Positions 1 to 7,478 of a stretch of 64,000 bases of DNA are shown in pieces (position 1 is the first letter of the stretch; every line of letters starts with the position of its first letter). The notes below the pieces were generated by a model that searched no databases, was not told the DNA's origin, and was given only the letters and a program-made list of their open reading frames with translations. Source of the stretch: Natronosalvus amylolyticus (GTDB lineage Archaea > Halobacteriota > Halobacteria > Halobacteriales > Natrialbaceae); contig NZ_CP101156.1 of assembly GCF_024298845.1 (NCBI RefSeq), forward strand, positions 3,459,615 through 3,523,614, written 5' to 3'. The translations under genes and the position numbers were made by a program.

Positions 1-1
1 C

Positions 2-34
2 GACGGCCTCGCGGTGTCGGCATCGCTCCGGTGA
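2..34 (+). CDS. possible C-terminal end of an upstream gene (partial)
   Basis: One forward frame is open from the window edge and stops with TGA at 32-34, reading D-G-L-A-V-S-A-S-L-R. The codon choice fits haloarchaeal coding sequence, and the next gene starts 66 bases later. Ten residues cannot identify a family, so this only warns that a gene probably runs in from the left. Confidence 0.25.
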   Translation, partial: DGLAVSASLR

Positions 35-99
35 CGATTGCGCTGCACGAATTCCCGGGACCAATAGGTTTTCACCATCGCCGCGAGATACCACACGGC

Positions 100-582
100 A
101 TGCATCCACGCGCAACGGCGTTTGTCGACTGTGCTCGAGAGGAATACGAATTCGAACCGGCCGTCGAAGAGTTTCCCGAGGGGACGAAAACGGCAGCCGA
201 CGCCGCCGAGGCGATCGGCTGTGACGTCGCTCAAATCGCGAGTTCGCTCGCGTTCGAAGCCGACGGCGACCTGATCGTCTCGGTGACCAGCGGCGCACAT
301 CGAGCCGATGAAGCCACTCTCGCCGAACACGTCGGCGTCTCGCCTGACGCTCTCGAGATGGCCGACCCCGAGCGGATCAAATCACACCTCGGGTGGTCTA
401 TCGGTGGGGTCCCACCGTTCTGTCACGAGACGCCCACGCCGACGTTTCTGGACCGGACGCTCCTCGAGTTCGACACCGTCTGGGCGGCCGCTGGGACGCC
501 GACCGCGGTCTTTCCCATCGAACCGTCAACCCTCCAGAAACTGGCTGACGCGGACGTTGTGAGGGTGGCGGCGTCGGAGTGA
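100..582 (+). CDS. YbaK/ProX-type aminoacyl-tRNA deacylase domain protein
   Basis: A 160-residue protein of the YbaK/EbsC fold, a family that hydrolyses mischarged aminoacyl-tRNAs (for example Cys-tRNA-Pro) in the cytoplasm. Family features visible are the N-terminal HPRA..F segment, the KTAADAA segment that enters the substrate pocket, the Q-I-A-S-S-L-A-F strand near residue 47, the LGWSIGGVPPFCH glycine-rich stretch, and the closing FPIEPSTLQKL. The start at 100 was chosen because family members begin with a short M-H-P-R; an in-frame ATG at 31 would add 23 unrelated residues. It stands alone with no operon partner. The fold is clear, but the exact amino acid edited is not. Confidence 0.85.
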   Translation: MHPRATAFVDCAREEYEFEPAVEEFPEGTKTAADAAEAIGCDVAQIASSLAFEADGDLIVSVTSGAHRADEATLAEHVGVSPDALEMADPERIKSHLGWSIGGVPPFCHETPTPTFLDRTLLEFDTVWAAAGTPTAVFPIEPSTLQKLADADVVRVAASE

Positions 583-702
583 TCGAATCGGTCGTCCTCG
601 GGAACGCTGTGACGTGACGGCAACCGAATGCATTCTTTTTGCCTCGAGTGACTCAGGCCTCCAAAAAACTGCGTTTATCAAACCAGCCACTCTTCTTCGC
701 AC

Positions 703-736
703 TTGTTAATAATATCGTCAGCTTCATTACTAACAA
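703..736. promoter_or_regulatory. inverted repeat in the promoter of the His-rich lipoprotein gene
   Basis: TTGTTAATAAT at 703-713 and ATTACTAACAA at 726-736 are reverse complements with one mismatch, separated by 12 bases. The left arm overlaps the best TATA-like stretch (TTAATAATA), about 50 bases before the ATG at 765. A dyad over the core promoter is the normal position for an archaeal repressor site. DtxR-type metalloregulators (SirR-like) would be the obvious candidates given the downstream gene, but this is inference. Confidence 0.5.
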
Positions 737-764
737 TCCCTGATGTCTCGAGTAGCGTCTAACA

Positions 765-1463
765 ATGCGTCCAACAGATACGACTCAATCACGACGGAAC
801 GTACTACTCGGAACCGCGTCTATCGGTGCGCTTGCGCTCGCTGGCTGTCTCGGTGATGACGATGATGAGGGTGCTGGCGACGATCACGACGATCATGACG
901 ATCATGATGACCACGACGACGACCATGACGACCACGATGACCACGATGACCACGACGACCACGATCATGAACACAGTGAGTCCGAAGTAGCCGAATCGGA
1001 GTTCGACCATATTGGAATCGAGGAGTTCAGCCTGCACGATGACCACGGGGATCGAATCGCGTGGGTCCACGGCGATCACTGGGATGGACGCCTTCCACAG
1101 ATTCCAGTCGATGGGTCGGTCTCACTCGAGGCAAATGTGGAAACGGAAACGGGTGAGGAACTGACTTTCGAGGACGAGTACGAACTGCGCATTGCCTACG
1201 CACACGATGCTCCCGAAGGCGCACTCTCATTCGATACTCACGGAAAGGATGTCTCACTTGGTGGTGAGGAAACCGGTGTCACTGATATCGTCTTCTTGAT
1301 ATGGCACGATGATCATGCAGATTATCAGTCGCCTGGGCTTACCGCCCAAGTCGTGGATGAGGTTGACGACGACCACGATCACGATCACGACCACGACCAC
1401 GACCACGACGACGACCACGACGACGACCACGACCACGACGACGACCACGACCACGATCACTAA
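765..1463 (+). CDS. His/Asp-rich Tat lipoprotein with an HWDG domain, probable extracellular zinc binder
   Basis: A 232-residue secreted lipoprotein. Residues 9-28 hold a Tat motif (S-R-R-N-V-L-L-G) followed by the lipobox L-A-G-C, so Cys28 should be lipidated and the protein anchored outside the membrane. Residues 31-70 and 198-232 are nearly pure Asp/His repeats (HDD, DHDHD), typical of zinc or nickel buffering tails. Between them, residues 80-195 form a folded domain with H-W-D-G at 105-108, APEGA near 144 and an H-D-D-H near 180. The same domain is embedded in the ZnuA-like protein encoded at 4046-5467 (shared LEEF/IEEF, HWDG-LP, APEG and LVFE/IVFL blocks). This suggests it captures zinc and passes it to the ABC importer. 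The operator-like dyad 30 bases upstream supports metal control. The domain function itself is unknown to me. Confidence 0.8.
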   Translation: MRPTDTTQSRRNVLLGTASIGALALAGCLGDDDDEGAGDDHDDHDDHDDHDDDHDDHDDHDDHDDHDHEHSESEVAESEFDHIGIEEFSLHDDHGDRIAWVHGDHWDGRLPQIPVDGSVSLEANVETETGEELTFEDEYELRIAYAHDAPEGALSFDTHGKDVSLGGEETGVTDIVFLIWHDDHADYQSPGLTAQVVDEVDDDHDHDHDHDHDHDDDHDDDHDHDDDHDHDH

Positions 1464-1589
1464 TCATACCCAATCAGCTATTTCGGTCAGGTTGAAGGGG
1501 TGTTTTCTGTCGATTTTGCAGAAATATTGGCTCTGTTAAATCCTATGATGTATTATACATTTGTACAGTCATCGCTTATCAACCGCAAC

Positions 1590-1885
1590 GCAGCGAAAGT
1601 CGAAGTTTCCCTTGGAGACAAGAGATACGACGTTCAACAGGTTCGGATAACGCCCCGTGAGTACGGGATTCCCCACTTATCAAACATCGGGAGTTCTCCT
1701 CGCTTCAGAAAGTGTGGACGGTTCGGCTGGATAAGGAACGCTACAACGAACGGAGCCAGAGCGAAACGGTGAACTCTCAACTCAAGCGAAAATACGGTGC
1801 GTTCGTCCGTTCACGACGCTGTTGGAAGCAGTTTCGTGAACTCACCCTCGCGTGTATCGCCCACAATCTTGACCGAGTTCTCTAA
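1590..1885 (+). pseudogene. decayed IS5-type haloarchaeal transposase, C-terminal remnant
   Basis: Two frames together read like the end of an ISH/IS5 family transposase. One frame gives LGDKRYD..QVR....EYGIP. A shift then gives LIKHREFSSLQKVW, ERYNERSQSETVNS, LKRKYGAFVRSRRCWKQF and RELTLACIAHNLDRVL before TAA at 1883-1885. The catalytic Glu region (S-E-T-V-N-S) is present, but the N-terminal half and the first catalytic Asp are missing, and the two pieces are out of frame. No intact insertion sequence ends were recognised. It is a relic that cannot encode an active enzyme. Confidence 0.8.
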
Positions 1886-1937
1886 CAGTCAATACCGTTT
1901 TTTCAGCCAATAACAGAGATTTTGGGAGAAACCCTAC

Positions 1938-2212
1938 GACTTCACTCCTGTCTCTTACCCACAAATGGCGCCGCTGTCGTGAGTGAACAAGATCGAGGAA
2001 TGCAACCGAAACTCCCGTTTTTCACGGGTACAATCAATCTCGAGGATCGATTCCGTCGATCCCGCCTACCGGTGTTCATCCACCCCAACCACTGGCATCA
2101 TCGCTCGAATCGCTCCGAACCTCGAGTGTCCGGGCACAACTCGAGTTCGAAAGCGGCTGAAACGCCTGTTTGGAACGCCGTGGACTTATGGGTAAGAGAC
2201 AGGACTTCACTC
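1938..2212. mobile_element. 255-bp MITE with terminal inverted repeats and a 10-bp target duplication
   Basis: The element spans 1948-2202. Its left end CTGTCTCTTACCCACAAAT (1948-1966) matches the reverse complement of its right end at 17 of 19 positions, the outer 14 being perfect. Immediately outside, GACTTCACTC is present at both 1938-1947 and 2203-2212, a perfect 10-bp direct repeat. The interior has no transposase and no convincing coding sequence, so this is a non-autonomous element mobilised in trans. A 10-bp duplication is known for IS4-type ISH8-group elements of haloarchaea, so a relative of that group is the likely helper. The perfect duplication implies a fairly recent insertion between the transposase relic and the MFS gene. 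Confidence 0.85.
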
Positions 2213-2319
2213 GTGGGAGGATGCTAAAGTCTTTGAGGCATGTTTTCATCGGAATGAAGAAGCGGCAGGCGACGGTGTATTCCAAAGTCGTTAGGATTAG
2301 GTGATGTGATCGTTGCGAT

Positions 2320-3606
2320 ATGACGATTTCCGGAGCAGTCTTCAGATATTATCTCTACAAAGCGACGGAAGCGGTTGAGTTCTATCGGCCGATCATGTAC
2401 CTTTACTTCCTCTCACAGGGACTCTCGTTCACACAAATCGTCATCGTCGAAGCGCTCTACAATCTGGCGACAGTTTTCGGGGAAGTACCGACAGGCTACG
2501 TCGGTGACCGAATCGGTCGTCGAAATAGCCTGCTCGTCGGATCGGCACTCATTACGGCGACGTTAGTTGGTATCGCGTTTGCCTCTTCGTTTCTTGCGTT
2601 TGCCCTCTTGTTCATCTGTTGGTCGCTTGGCTATAACTTCCGCTCGGGAACGGAAGATGCGTGGGTGTATGAAACGCTCACCGACGTTTCGGCGAGTGAC
2701 GAGTTTACTCGCGTTCGTGGACGTGGACAATCGATCGCTTTGACGGCCGGTGTCGGTGCGTCACTCGTCGGCGGATATCTCGGCGGACTTGACCTCACGT
2801 ATCCGTTTCTCGCGGCTGCGCTGTTCACCGGGTTAGGGCTGCTCGTGATCGTAACGCTAGACGAACCGGCGACGTACGAGGAAAGCGATTCGAGCGAGAT
2901 GGGTATCCGAGAGGCGTGGGGTGTCGTGACGCAGGCTGTCGGTCAGCGTCGGCTCCGGTCGTTCATCGTCTACTACTTCGTGCTGTTCTCAGCCGTTACC
3001 TATCTCGTGTTCATCTTCCTCCAGCCGATCTTCGAGTCCGTGGTGACTGGCCTGAACATGAGTCTCACGCTCTCACTTCCTGTTCCCGGTCAAGAGAACC
3101 CCTACACTCTCGCTATTTCGACCGACAACGTCGAAACGTTGCTCGGGGTGTACTACGCAGCGATCAATCTCGTCTCGGCAGCGATCAGCTACCGTATCGG
3201 GTTCATTCAAGAGTGGATTGGACTGCGTCGGTGGTTTGTCGTCATCCCGCTCCTCGTCGGTGGTCTGTTAACAGCAATGGTGTTCGTGCCTTCGATAGCG
3301 CTCGTCGCGTTGTTCGTCGGGTGGGCGTGCGTTGAACCGACGCGAGTGCTTGCTGGACAGTACGTGAACGACCGTATCGAAACGCTCGGTCGTGCAACCG
3401 TATTGAGCGCAATGGCGATGGTAAGTGCGGTAACCGTTATTCCGTTCCAGCTCGGGAGCGGCGTGATTTCGGATGCTGTGTCACCCTTGATCGCACTCTC
3501 GACAGCAGGTGTGATACTGGTCGTCGGCTCAGTTGTGATCTCGCTCTGGGAATCGCCAATCGAAGAGCAAACAATGGGTTCGGATCCGGAAACTGGAATG
3601 TCGTGA
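2320..3606 (+). CDS. MFS transporter
   Basis: A 428-residue polytopic membrane protein with about 12 hydrophobic helices in two halves. The loop after helix 2 carries E-V-P-T-G-Y-V-G-D-R-I-G-R-R, a clear major facilitator motif A. The charged acidic loop around residue 190 separates the halves. Family members move drugs, sugars or ions with protons or sodium; the substrate cannot be read. It lies between the MITE and the zinc importer operon on the same strand, but it has its own 400-base gap downstream and no obvious zinc-binding loop, so a link to metal transport is only positional. No clear TATA box was seen, possibly because the MITE inserted upstream. Confidence 0.85.
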   Translation: MTISGAVFRYYLYKATEAVEFYRPIMYLYFLSQGLSFTQIVIVEALYNLATVFGEVPTGYVGDRIGRRNSLLVGSALITATLVGIAFASSFLAFALLFICWSLGYNFRSGTEDAWVYETLTDVSASDEFTRVRGRGQSIALTAGVGASLVGGYLGGLDLTYPFLAAALFTGLGLLVIVTLDEPATYEESDSSEMGIREAWGVVTQAVGQRRLRSFIVYYFVLFSAVTYLVFIFLQPIFESVVTGLNMSLTLSLPVPGQENPYTLAISTDNVETLLGVYYAAINLVSAAISYRIGFIQEWIGLRRWFVVIPLLVGGLLTAMVFVPSIALVALFVGWACVEPTRVLAGQYVNDRIETLGRATVLSAMAMVSAVTVIPFQLGSGVISDAVSPLIALSTAGVILVVGSVVISLWESPIEEQTMGSDPETGMS

Positions 3607-3625
3607 AAGAGCCGTTCGCGGTCAT

Positions 3626-3709
3626 TATAGTAGCCATTGAAAGTCATTGCACATCTTATCGCATGTTGGCGTCGCGATAGGTGTGTGAATCGTTTCAATG
3701 GTTACTATA
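3626..3709. repeat. dispersed palindromic repeat family A, copy 1
   Basis: An 84-bp imperfect palindrome starting TATAGTAGCCATTGAAA and ending TTTCAATGGTTACTATA, 20 bases after the MFS stop codon. Three further copies lie at 14746-14828, 29303-29386 and 35730-35812. All sit between genes. The rest of the 3607-4045 gap is AT-rich, with no gene that I can support, and ends in the znuA promoter. Confidence 0.85.
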
Positions 3710-3985
3710 GTTTTCATGGGCAGTATTTTCAGCAGAGTTGGTGTATGAATACGAATATTTCAACAGAACCGGAATTTCCATAGGCGGTACAGCGCACGAA
3801 CTCCGATCTGTGAAATCGGGGTTGTTGACGGTGATATTGTATTGAGGCGGTACTCGAGAATTGGTCGAGAACACTCAAAATTTCATTGCAATTGGCTCCC
3901 GCAAGGAACCGTTGTACTCTCTCTCTCTCGTCGATCTCGAACTCGAGGGAAGAATTACCAAAATAGCGACTCGAACTCCCCAGGA

Positions 3986-4024
3986 TTATTAAACCAACCA
4001 ATTTAGATAATAACTCTTTTATCG
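3986..4024 (+). promoter_or_regulatory. znuA promoter with TATA box and TTATTA/TAATAA dyad
   Basis: CTTTTATCGG at 4015-4024 contains a haloarchaeal TATA-like box centred 27 bases before the ATG at 4046, which predicts a leaderless transcript and supports that start. Just upstream, TTATTA (3986-3991) and TAATAA (4008-4013) form a spaced dyad, loosely similar in composition to the one before the His-rich lipoprotein gene. Control of both by one metal-responsive repressor is possible but not shown. Confidence 0.5.
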
Positions 4025-4045
4025 GTGAGCCGATTTCATTCGGGT

Positions 4046-5467
4046 ATGAAATGCACACGCCGGAATGTGCTTCAGCGCGGTGGGGCAGCCGTCGCTGTCG
4101 GTGCACTTGCCGGCTGTCTGAGTGAACCGGGCGAGGATGGTTCCGACGACGATTCGGGCACCAACAACGAGGATGAGGCAGGCGGCCTCACCGGGTACGC
4201 TTCCTTTTTCGCTCTCTGGGACTGGGCCAACGAGATCACTGGTGAACACGGAACGTTCGAAAATCCCGTCGACGTCGGAGAAATGGGGCACGGGTGGACG
4301 CCAGAGGGAGATCTCGTCCGCAACGTTGCAGAGACAGATGCGTTCGTCTATCTCGACACGCCGGAGTTTTCCTGGGCACAGGACCTGGCAGCGCAACTCG
4401 AGGCCGAGTCGGTCGATGTGGCCACCATCGATGGGTTGGCCGGCTTTACCGATGACCAACTTCTCTCGTTTTCGGATGGGAGCCTTCCGGATCCAGACCC
4501 GGAGTACACTGTCGATCCGGCCGATTTCACCCTTGAGGAGTTCCAGGTAATCGATCCGACGACGAACGAGGTCACTGCCTACTGGCACATCGATCACTGG
4601 GACGGCGGCCTTCCGAACGTCCCGCTCGAAGGCGCAGTTCGATTCGAACCGTTCGTCGAAGCCGACGGTGGACACGTCGTCCCGCTTGGCCCGGATGAGG
4701 AGTTGCAGGTCGACGTTCGTCTGGACGACGGCGCACCCGAGGGTATCGTCGACCTCGAGTCAGATGGAAACACCGTCGAAATTACCGGCCTCGAGGAGGG
4801 TCGAACGCTACTCGTGTTCGAACTGCACCATGATGGGTCAGTTATCTGGGACTCGAGTGCGGGCGCACTCAGTATCGACGTCTCTGCGGACGTCGATCCC
4901 GCTGACGTGACGGAGTTCCACGATCCGCACGTGTGGGCCGACCCAGTGCTTGCGACCCAGATCGTAGAGACGTTTGCACGTGAGTTTGCCACACTGGATC
5001 CGGACAATGCGGCCACGTACGAAGCGAACGCGAAGGCGTATGCACAACGGCTTGAGGGAGTCGACGAGGGGTTCCAGTCGGCGGTCGCAGACGGCGAACT
5101 CGATATCGCCGTCTTCGCCGGCCACGACTCCTTTCGCTACGTCGAACATCGGTACGGGTTCGATCTGCACTCACCGGTGGGCGTCTCACCTGACGAATCG
5201 CCGAGTTCCGGTGAAATTACGGCGACGATCGAACTCGTCGACGAACACGGTATCGATACGATCCTGTACGACCCTTTCGAGGCGACGAACGAGGAAATCC
5301 CGCCACTCGCCCAGACTATCGTCGAGAACAGTAGCGCAACCGAGACCGCACCCATGACGCCTGCTGAAGGCACCCTCGCCGAGTGGCACGAGCAGGGCTG
5401 GGGCTGGATCGAACAGATGGAAGAAGTGACGATACCTTCGCTTCGCAAGGCACTCAAAGCAGATTGA
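4046..5467 (+). CDS. znuA: ZnuA-like zinc/manganese ABC substrate-binding lipoprotein with inserted HWDG domain
   Basis: A 473-residue cluster A-I solute-binding protein for divalent metals, probably zinc. It has a Tat motif (T-R-R-N-V-L) and lipobox L-A-G-C with Cys24. The N lobe (about 46-135) carries the first ligand His in E-M-G-H-G-W. The C lobe starts with F-H-D-P-H-V-W-A-D-P at 291-300 and continues with A-G-H-D-S-F and L-Y-D-P-F-E, supplying the remaining ligands. In bacterial ZnuA a His-rich flexible loop precedes the DPHVW block. Here residues 160-280 at that place are a folded domain with HWDG at 184-187, homologous to the lipoprotein encoded at 765-1463. Its stop overlaps the next start (TGATG), so the three znu genes are translationally coupled. 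Zinc is more likely than manganese because of the His content. Confidence 0.9.
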   Translation: MKCTRRNVLQRGGAAVAVGALAGCLSEPGEDGSDDDSGTNNEDEAGGLTGYASFFALWDWANEITGEHGTFENPVDVGEMGHGWTPEGDLVRNVAETDAFVYLDTPEFSWAQDLAAQLEAESVDVATIDGLAGFTDDQLLSFSDGSLPDPDPEYTVDPADFTLEEFQVIDPTTNEVTAYWHIDHWDGGLPNVPLEGAVRFEPFVEADGGHVVPLGPDEELQVDVRLDDGAPEGIVDLESDGNTVEITGLEEGRTLLVFELHHDGSVIWDSSAGALSIDVSADVDPADVTEFHDPHVWADPVLATQIVETFAREFATLDPDNAATYEANAKAYAQRLEGVDEGFQSAVADGELDIAVFAGHDSFRYVEHRYGFDLHSPVGVSPDESPSSGEITATIELVDEHGIDTILYDPFEATNEEIPPLAQTIVENSSATETAPMTPAEGTLAEWHEQGWGWIEQMEEVTIPSLRKALKAD

Positions 5468-6270
5468 TGGCAGGAACCGCTCACACGGAAAGTGCAAGAA
5501 CTAACTCGGCGGCGGTCGGAGAGTCGGCCGTGACCTCCGCGGTCGACGTTCGGAACGTCTCGTTTGCCTACGGCGATTCGCCCGTCGTCAAAGACGTGTC
5601 TCTAACGATCGAGAAGGGCGAGTTCCTGGGGCTAATCGGTCCTAACGGGTCTGGAAAGACGACCTTATTGCATCTCATGCTCGGCCTCCTCGAGCCCGAT
5701 TCCGGTTCCATCGACCTCTTCGGGAAACCCGTCGAGGAGTTCAGCGCGGGCGACCGCATCGGATACGTTTCCCAGCAATCGACTAATCGGGGCGGTTCGA
5801 TGCCGGTAACCGTCCGTGAAGCCGTGAAAATGGGACGGTTCGCCCACGCAGGACACGCACGCTTGAAAGAACGGGATTATGCGGCCATCGAGGATGCCAT
5901 CGAGACCGTCGGCATCGAGGACCTTGCAGACCGGCGCGTCAACGCACTCTCCGGTGGCCAGCGCCAGCGTGCGTTCATCGCCCGTGCACTCGCCTCCGAA
6001 TCCGACTTGCTCGCACTCGACGAGCCAACTGTCGGCGTCGATGCCGAGTCTCGAGACGCCTTCTATCAGCTGCTCGAGTCACTCAACGACTCCGGTATCA
6101 CCATCATCCTCATCGAACACGACATCGGTGTCGTCACCGACCGTGCCTCGCGAATCGCCTGTATCAACACGGAACTGTACCACCACGGCGACACCGAATC
6201 GTTCGTCCAGAGCGACGCGCTCGCCGAGGCCTACGGAGCGACGGGAACCGTCGTCCACCACGATCACTGA
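5467..6270 (+). CDS. znuC: zinc ABC transporter ATP-binding protein
   Basis: A 267-residue ABC ATPase that powers metal import. Walker A is G-P-N-G-S-G-K-T-T, the Q-loop lies in Y-V-S-Q-Q, the signature is L-S-G-G-Q-R-Q-R, and Walker B is L-L-A-L-D-E-P with the D-loop and the switch His in I-E-H-D. The N-terminal 20 residues before the fold are polar and variable. The start overlaps the znuA stop by one base; an upstream in-frame ATG at 5383 lies inside znuA and is not used. The protein ends in V-H-H-D-H, a small His cluster. The znuB start overlaps its stop. Confidence 0.93.
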   Translation: MAGTAHTESARTNSAAVGESAVTSAVDVRNVSFAYGDSPVVKDVSLTIEKGEFLGLIGPNGSGKTTLLHLMLGLLEPDSGSIDLFGKPVEEFSAGDRIGYVSQQSTNRGGSMPVTVREAVKMGRFAHAGHARLKERDYAAIEDAIETVGIEDLADRRVNALSGGQRQRAFIARALASESDLLALDEPTVGVDAESRDAFYQLLESLNDSGITIILIEHDIGVVTDRASRIACINTELYHHGDTESFVQSDALAEAYGATGTVVHHDH

Positions 6271-7322
6271 TGACCGAAAACGTCGACACTACAGTCGCCC
6301 GCGAAACCGACTCTAGCCGCGATATTCGCCGCCTGCTCGAACTGGCTGGTCTGGCGGTTACGGGTGCCGTTTCCCTCGTGATGCTCGCCTTTATCATCCT
6401 CTTTTGGCTTCAGGAACAAGGCATCGCAACGGGAGCCTACGAACAGTTTATGATCGCCGGCCAGTGGCTCGATCACTACCTCGGAACGAACGTCTTCAAG
6501 TGGGCGTTCATGTGGCAACAATTAGCGATGGGCGTCTTGATCGGCATCGTTGCGCCACTCATCGGCACGTTCCTCGTCCACCGGGAGATGGCACTCATCG
6601 GCGAGACGCTCGCCCACACTGCCTTCGCCGGGGTTGCCATCGGCTTTGCCGCCGGTTCGTTGGTCGGAATCAACGTGCCGCTGTACTTTGCGCTGGTCGT
6701 CAGCATCCTTGGCGCACTCGGCGTGCAGTGGCTTTCAGAACACACCGACACCTACGGCGACGTTCCCGTTGCGATCATGCTTACCGGGAGTTTCGCCGTC
6801 GGGACGCTGGTCATTAGTTGGGGTCGCGGTCAGCGCGGCATCAGCATCGAGGGGTTCCTCTGGGGCGACCTGTCGATCGTGACGGCCTCGAGCGCCCGAT
6901 TGATGGCCGTATTGAGTGTCATCGTCGTCGCGGTCGTCATCTACACGTACAAGCAACTGGTGTTCATCACCTTCGACGAACAGGCTGCCCGGGTGGCCAG
7001 GCTCAACGTCACCGCCTACAACACAATTCTGGTCGTCATGACGGCCGTCGTCGTCGTCGGCTCGATGCAGGTTCTCGGCGTTATTCTGGTCGCCGGAATG
7101 CTCGTTATTCCGGTTGCTGCGGCCTCCCAGATCGCCCACGGCTTCCGCGAGACGATGTACCTGTCCGTGCTGTTCGGCCAACTCTCGATCGCTGGGGGCT
7201 TGGCCATGGCGATCACCTACGGACTGCCCTCGGGCGGATCGATCATCGTCGTCGCAATCGCTTTCTACCTGCTAACGATTGGCCTCTCGAGTGACGGTGT
7301 CCGGTCGCTTTCGATGCATTAA
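6270..7322 (+). CDS. znuB: zinc/manganese ABC transporter permease
   Basis: A 350-residue integral membrane protein of the ABC-3 family that forms the metal channel. There are about nine hydrophobic helices, with family blocks such as G-T-F-L-V-H-R-E-M-A-L-I-G-E-T-L-A-H-T-A-F-A-G and, near the C-terminus, L-G-V-I-L-V-A-G-M-L-V-I-P-V-A-A-A. It is longer than bacterial ZnuB (about 260) because of an N-terminal extension of roughly 50 residues, partly hydrophobic. The start overlaps the znuC stop (TGATG). It completes the importer with ZnuA outside and ZnuC inside. Confidence 0.92.
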   Translation: MTENVDTTVARETDSSRDIRRLLELAGLAVTGAVSLVMLAFIILFWLQEQGIATGAYEQFMIAGQWLDHYLGTNVFKWAFMWQQLAMGVLIGIVAPLIGTFLVHREMALIGETLAHTAFAGVAIGFAAGSLVGINVPLYFALVVSILGALGVQWLSEHTDTYGDVPVAIMLTGSFAVGTLVISWGRGQRGISIEGFLWGDLSIVTASSARLMAVLSVIVVAVVIYTYKQLVFITFDEQAARVARLNVTAYNTILVVMTAVVVVGSMQVLGVILVAGMLVIPVAAASQIAHGFRETMYLSVLFGQLSIAGGLAMAITYGLPSGGSIIVVAIAFYLLTIGLSSDGVRSLSMH

Positions 7323-7478
7323 GTGGTTCCAATCAGAGCTGTTGGCTCTCTGGCAGTGTGGGTTGGTTGTACGAATCAGTCAACGGGAGGCACGTCACCG
7401 TGTCTCACCCTTCGATTGGACCCAGTCGGTGGGAACGTGTGAATATACTTAACTCGGTGCCGAGTGACCGTCCACGTG

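Noticed and set aside
852..1460. tandem repeats of CACGAC/GATGAC type that could look like a microsatellite or CRISPR-like array
   Set aside because: They are in frame and encode the Asp/His tails of the lipoprotein; there are no spacers.
1254..1460. poly-valine minus-strand frame
   Set aside because: Simple antisense of the Asp/His repeats.
1922..2227. 101-codon frame across the MITE
   Set aside because: It runs through both inverted repeats and a target duplication, with no protein features.
3729..4106. 125-codon minus frame in the gap before znuA
   Set aside because: AT-rich non-coding composition, no motifs, and it overlaps the znuA promoter and start.
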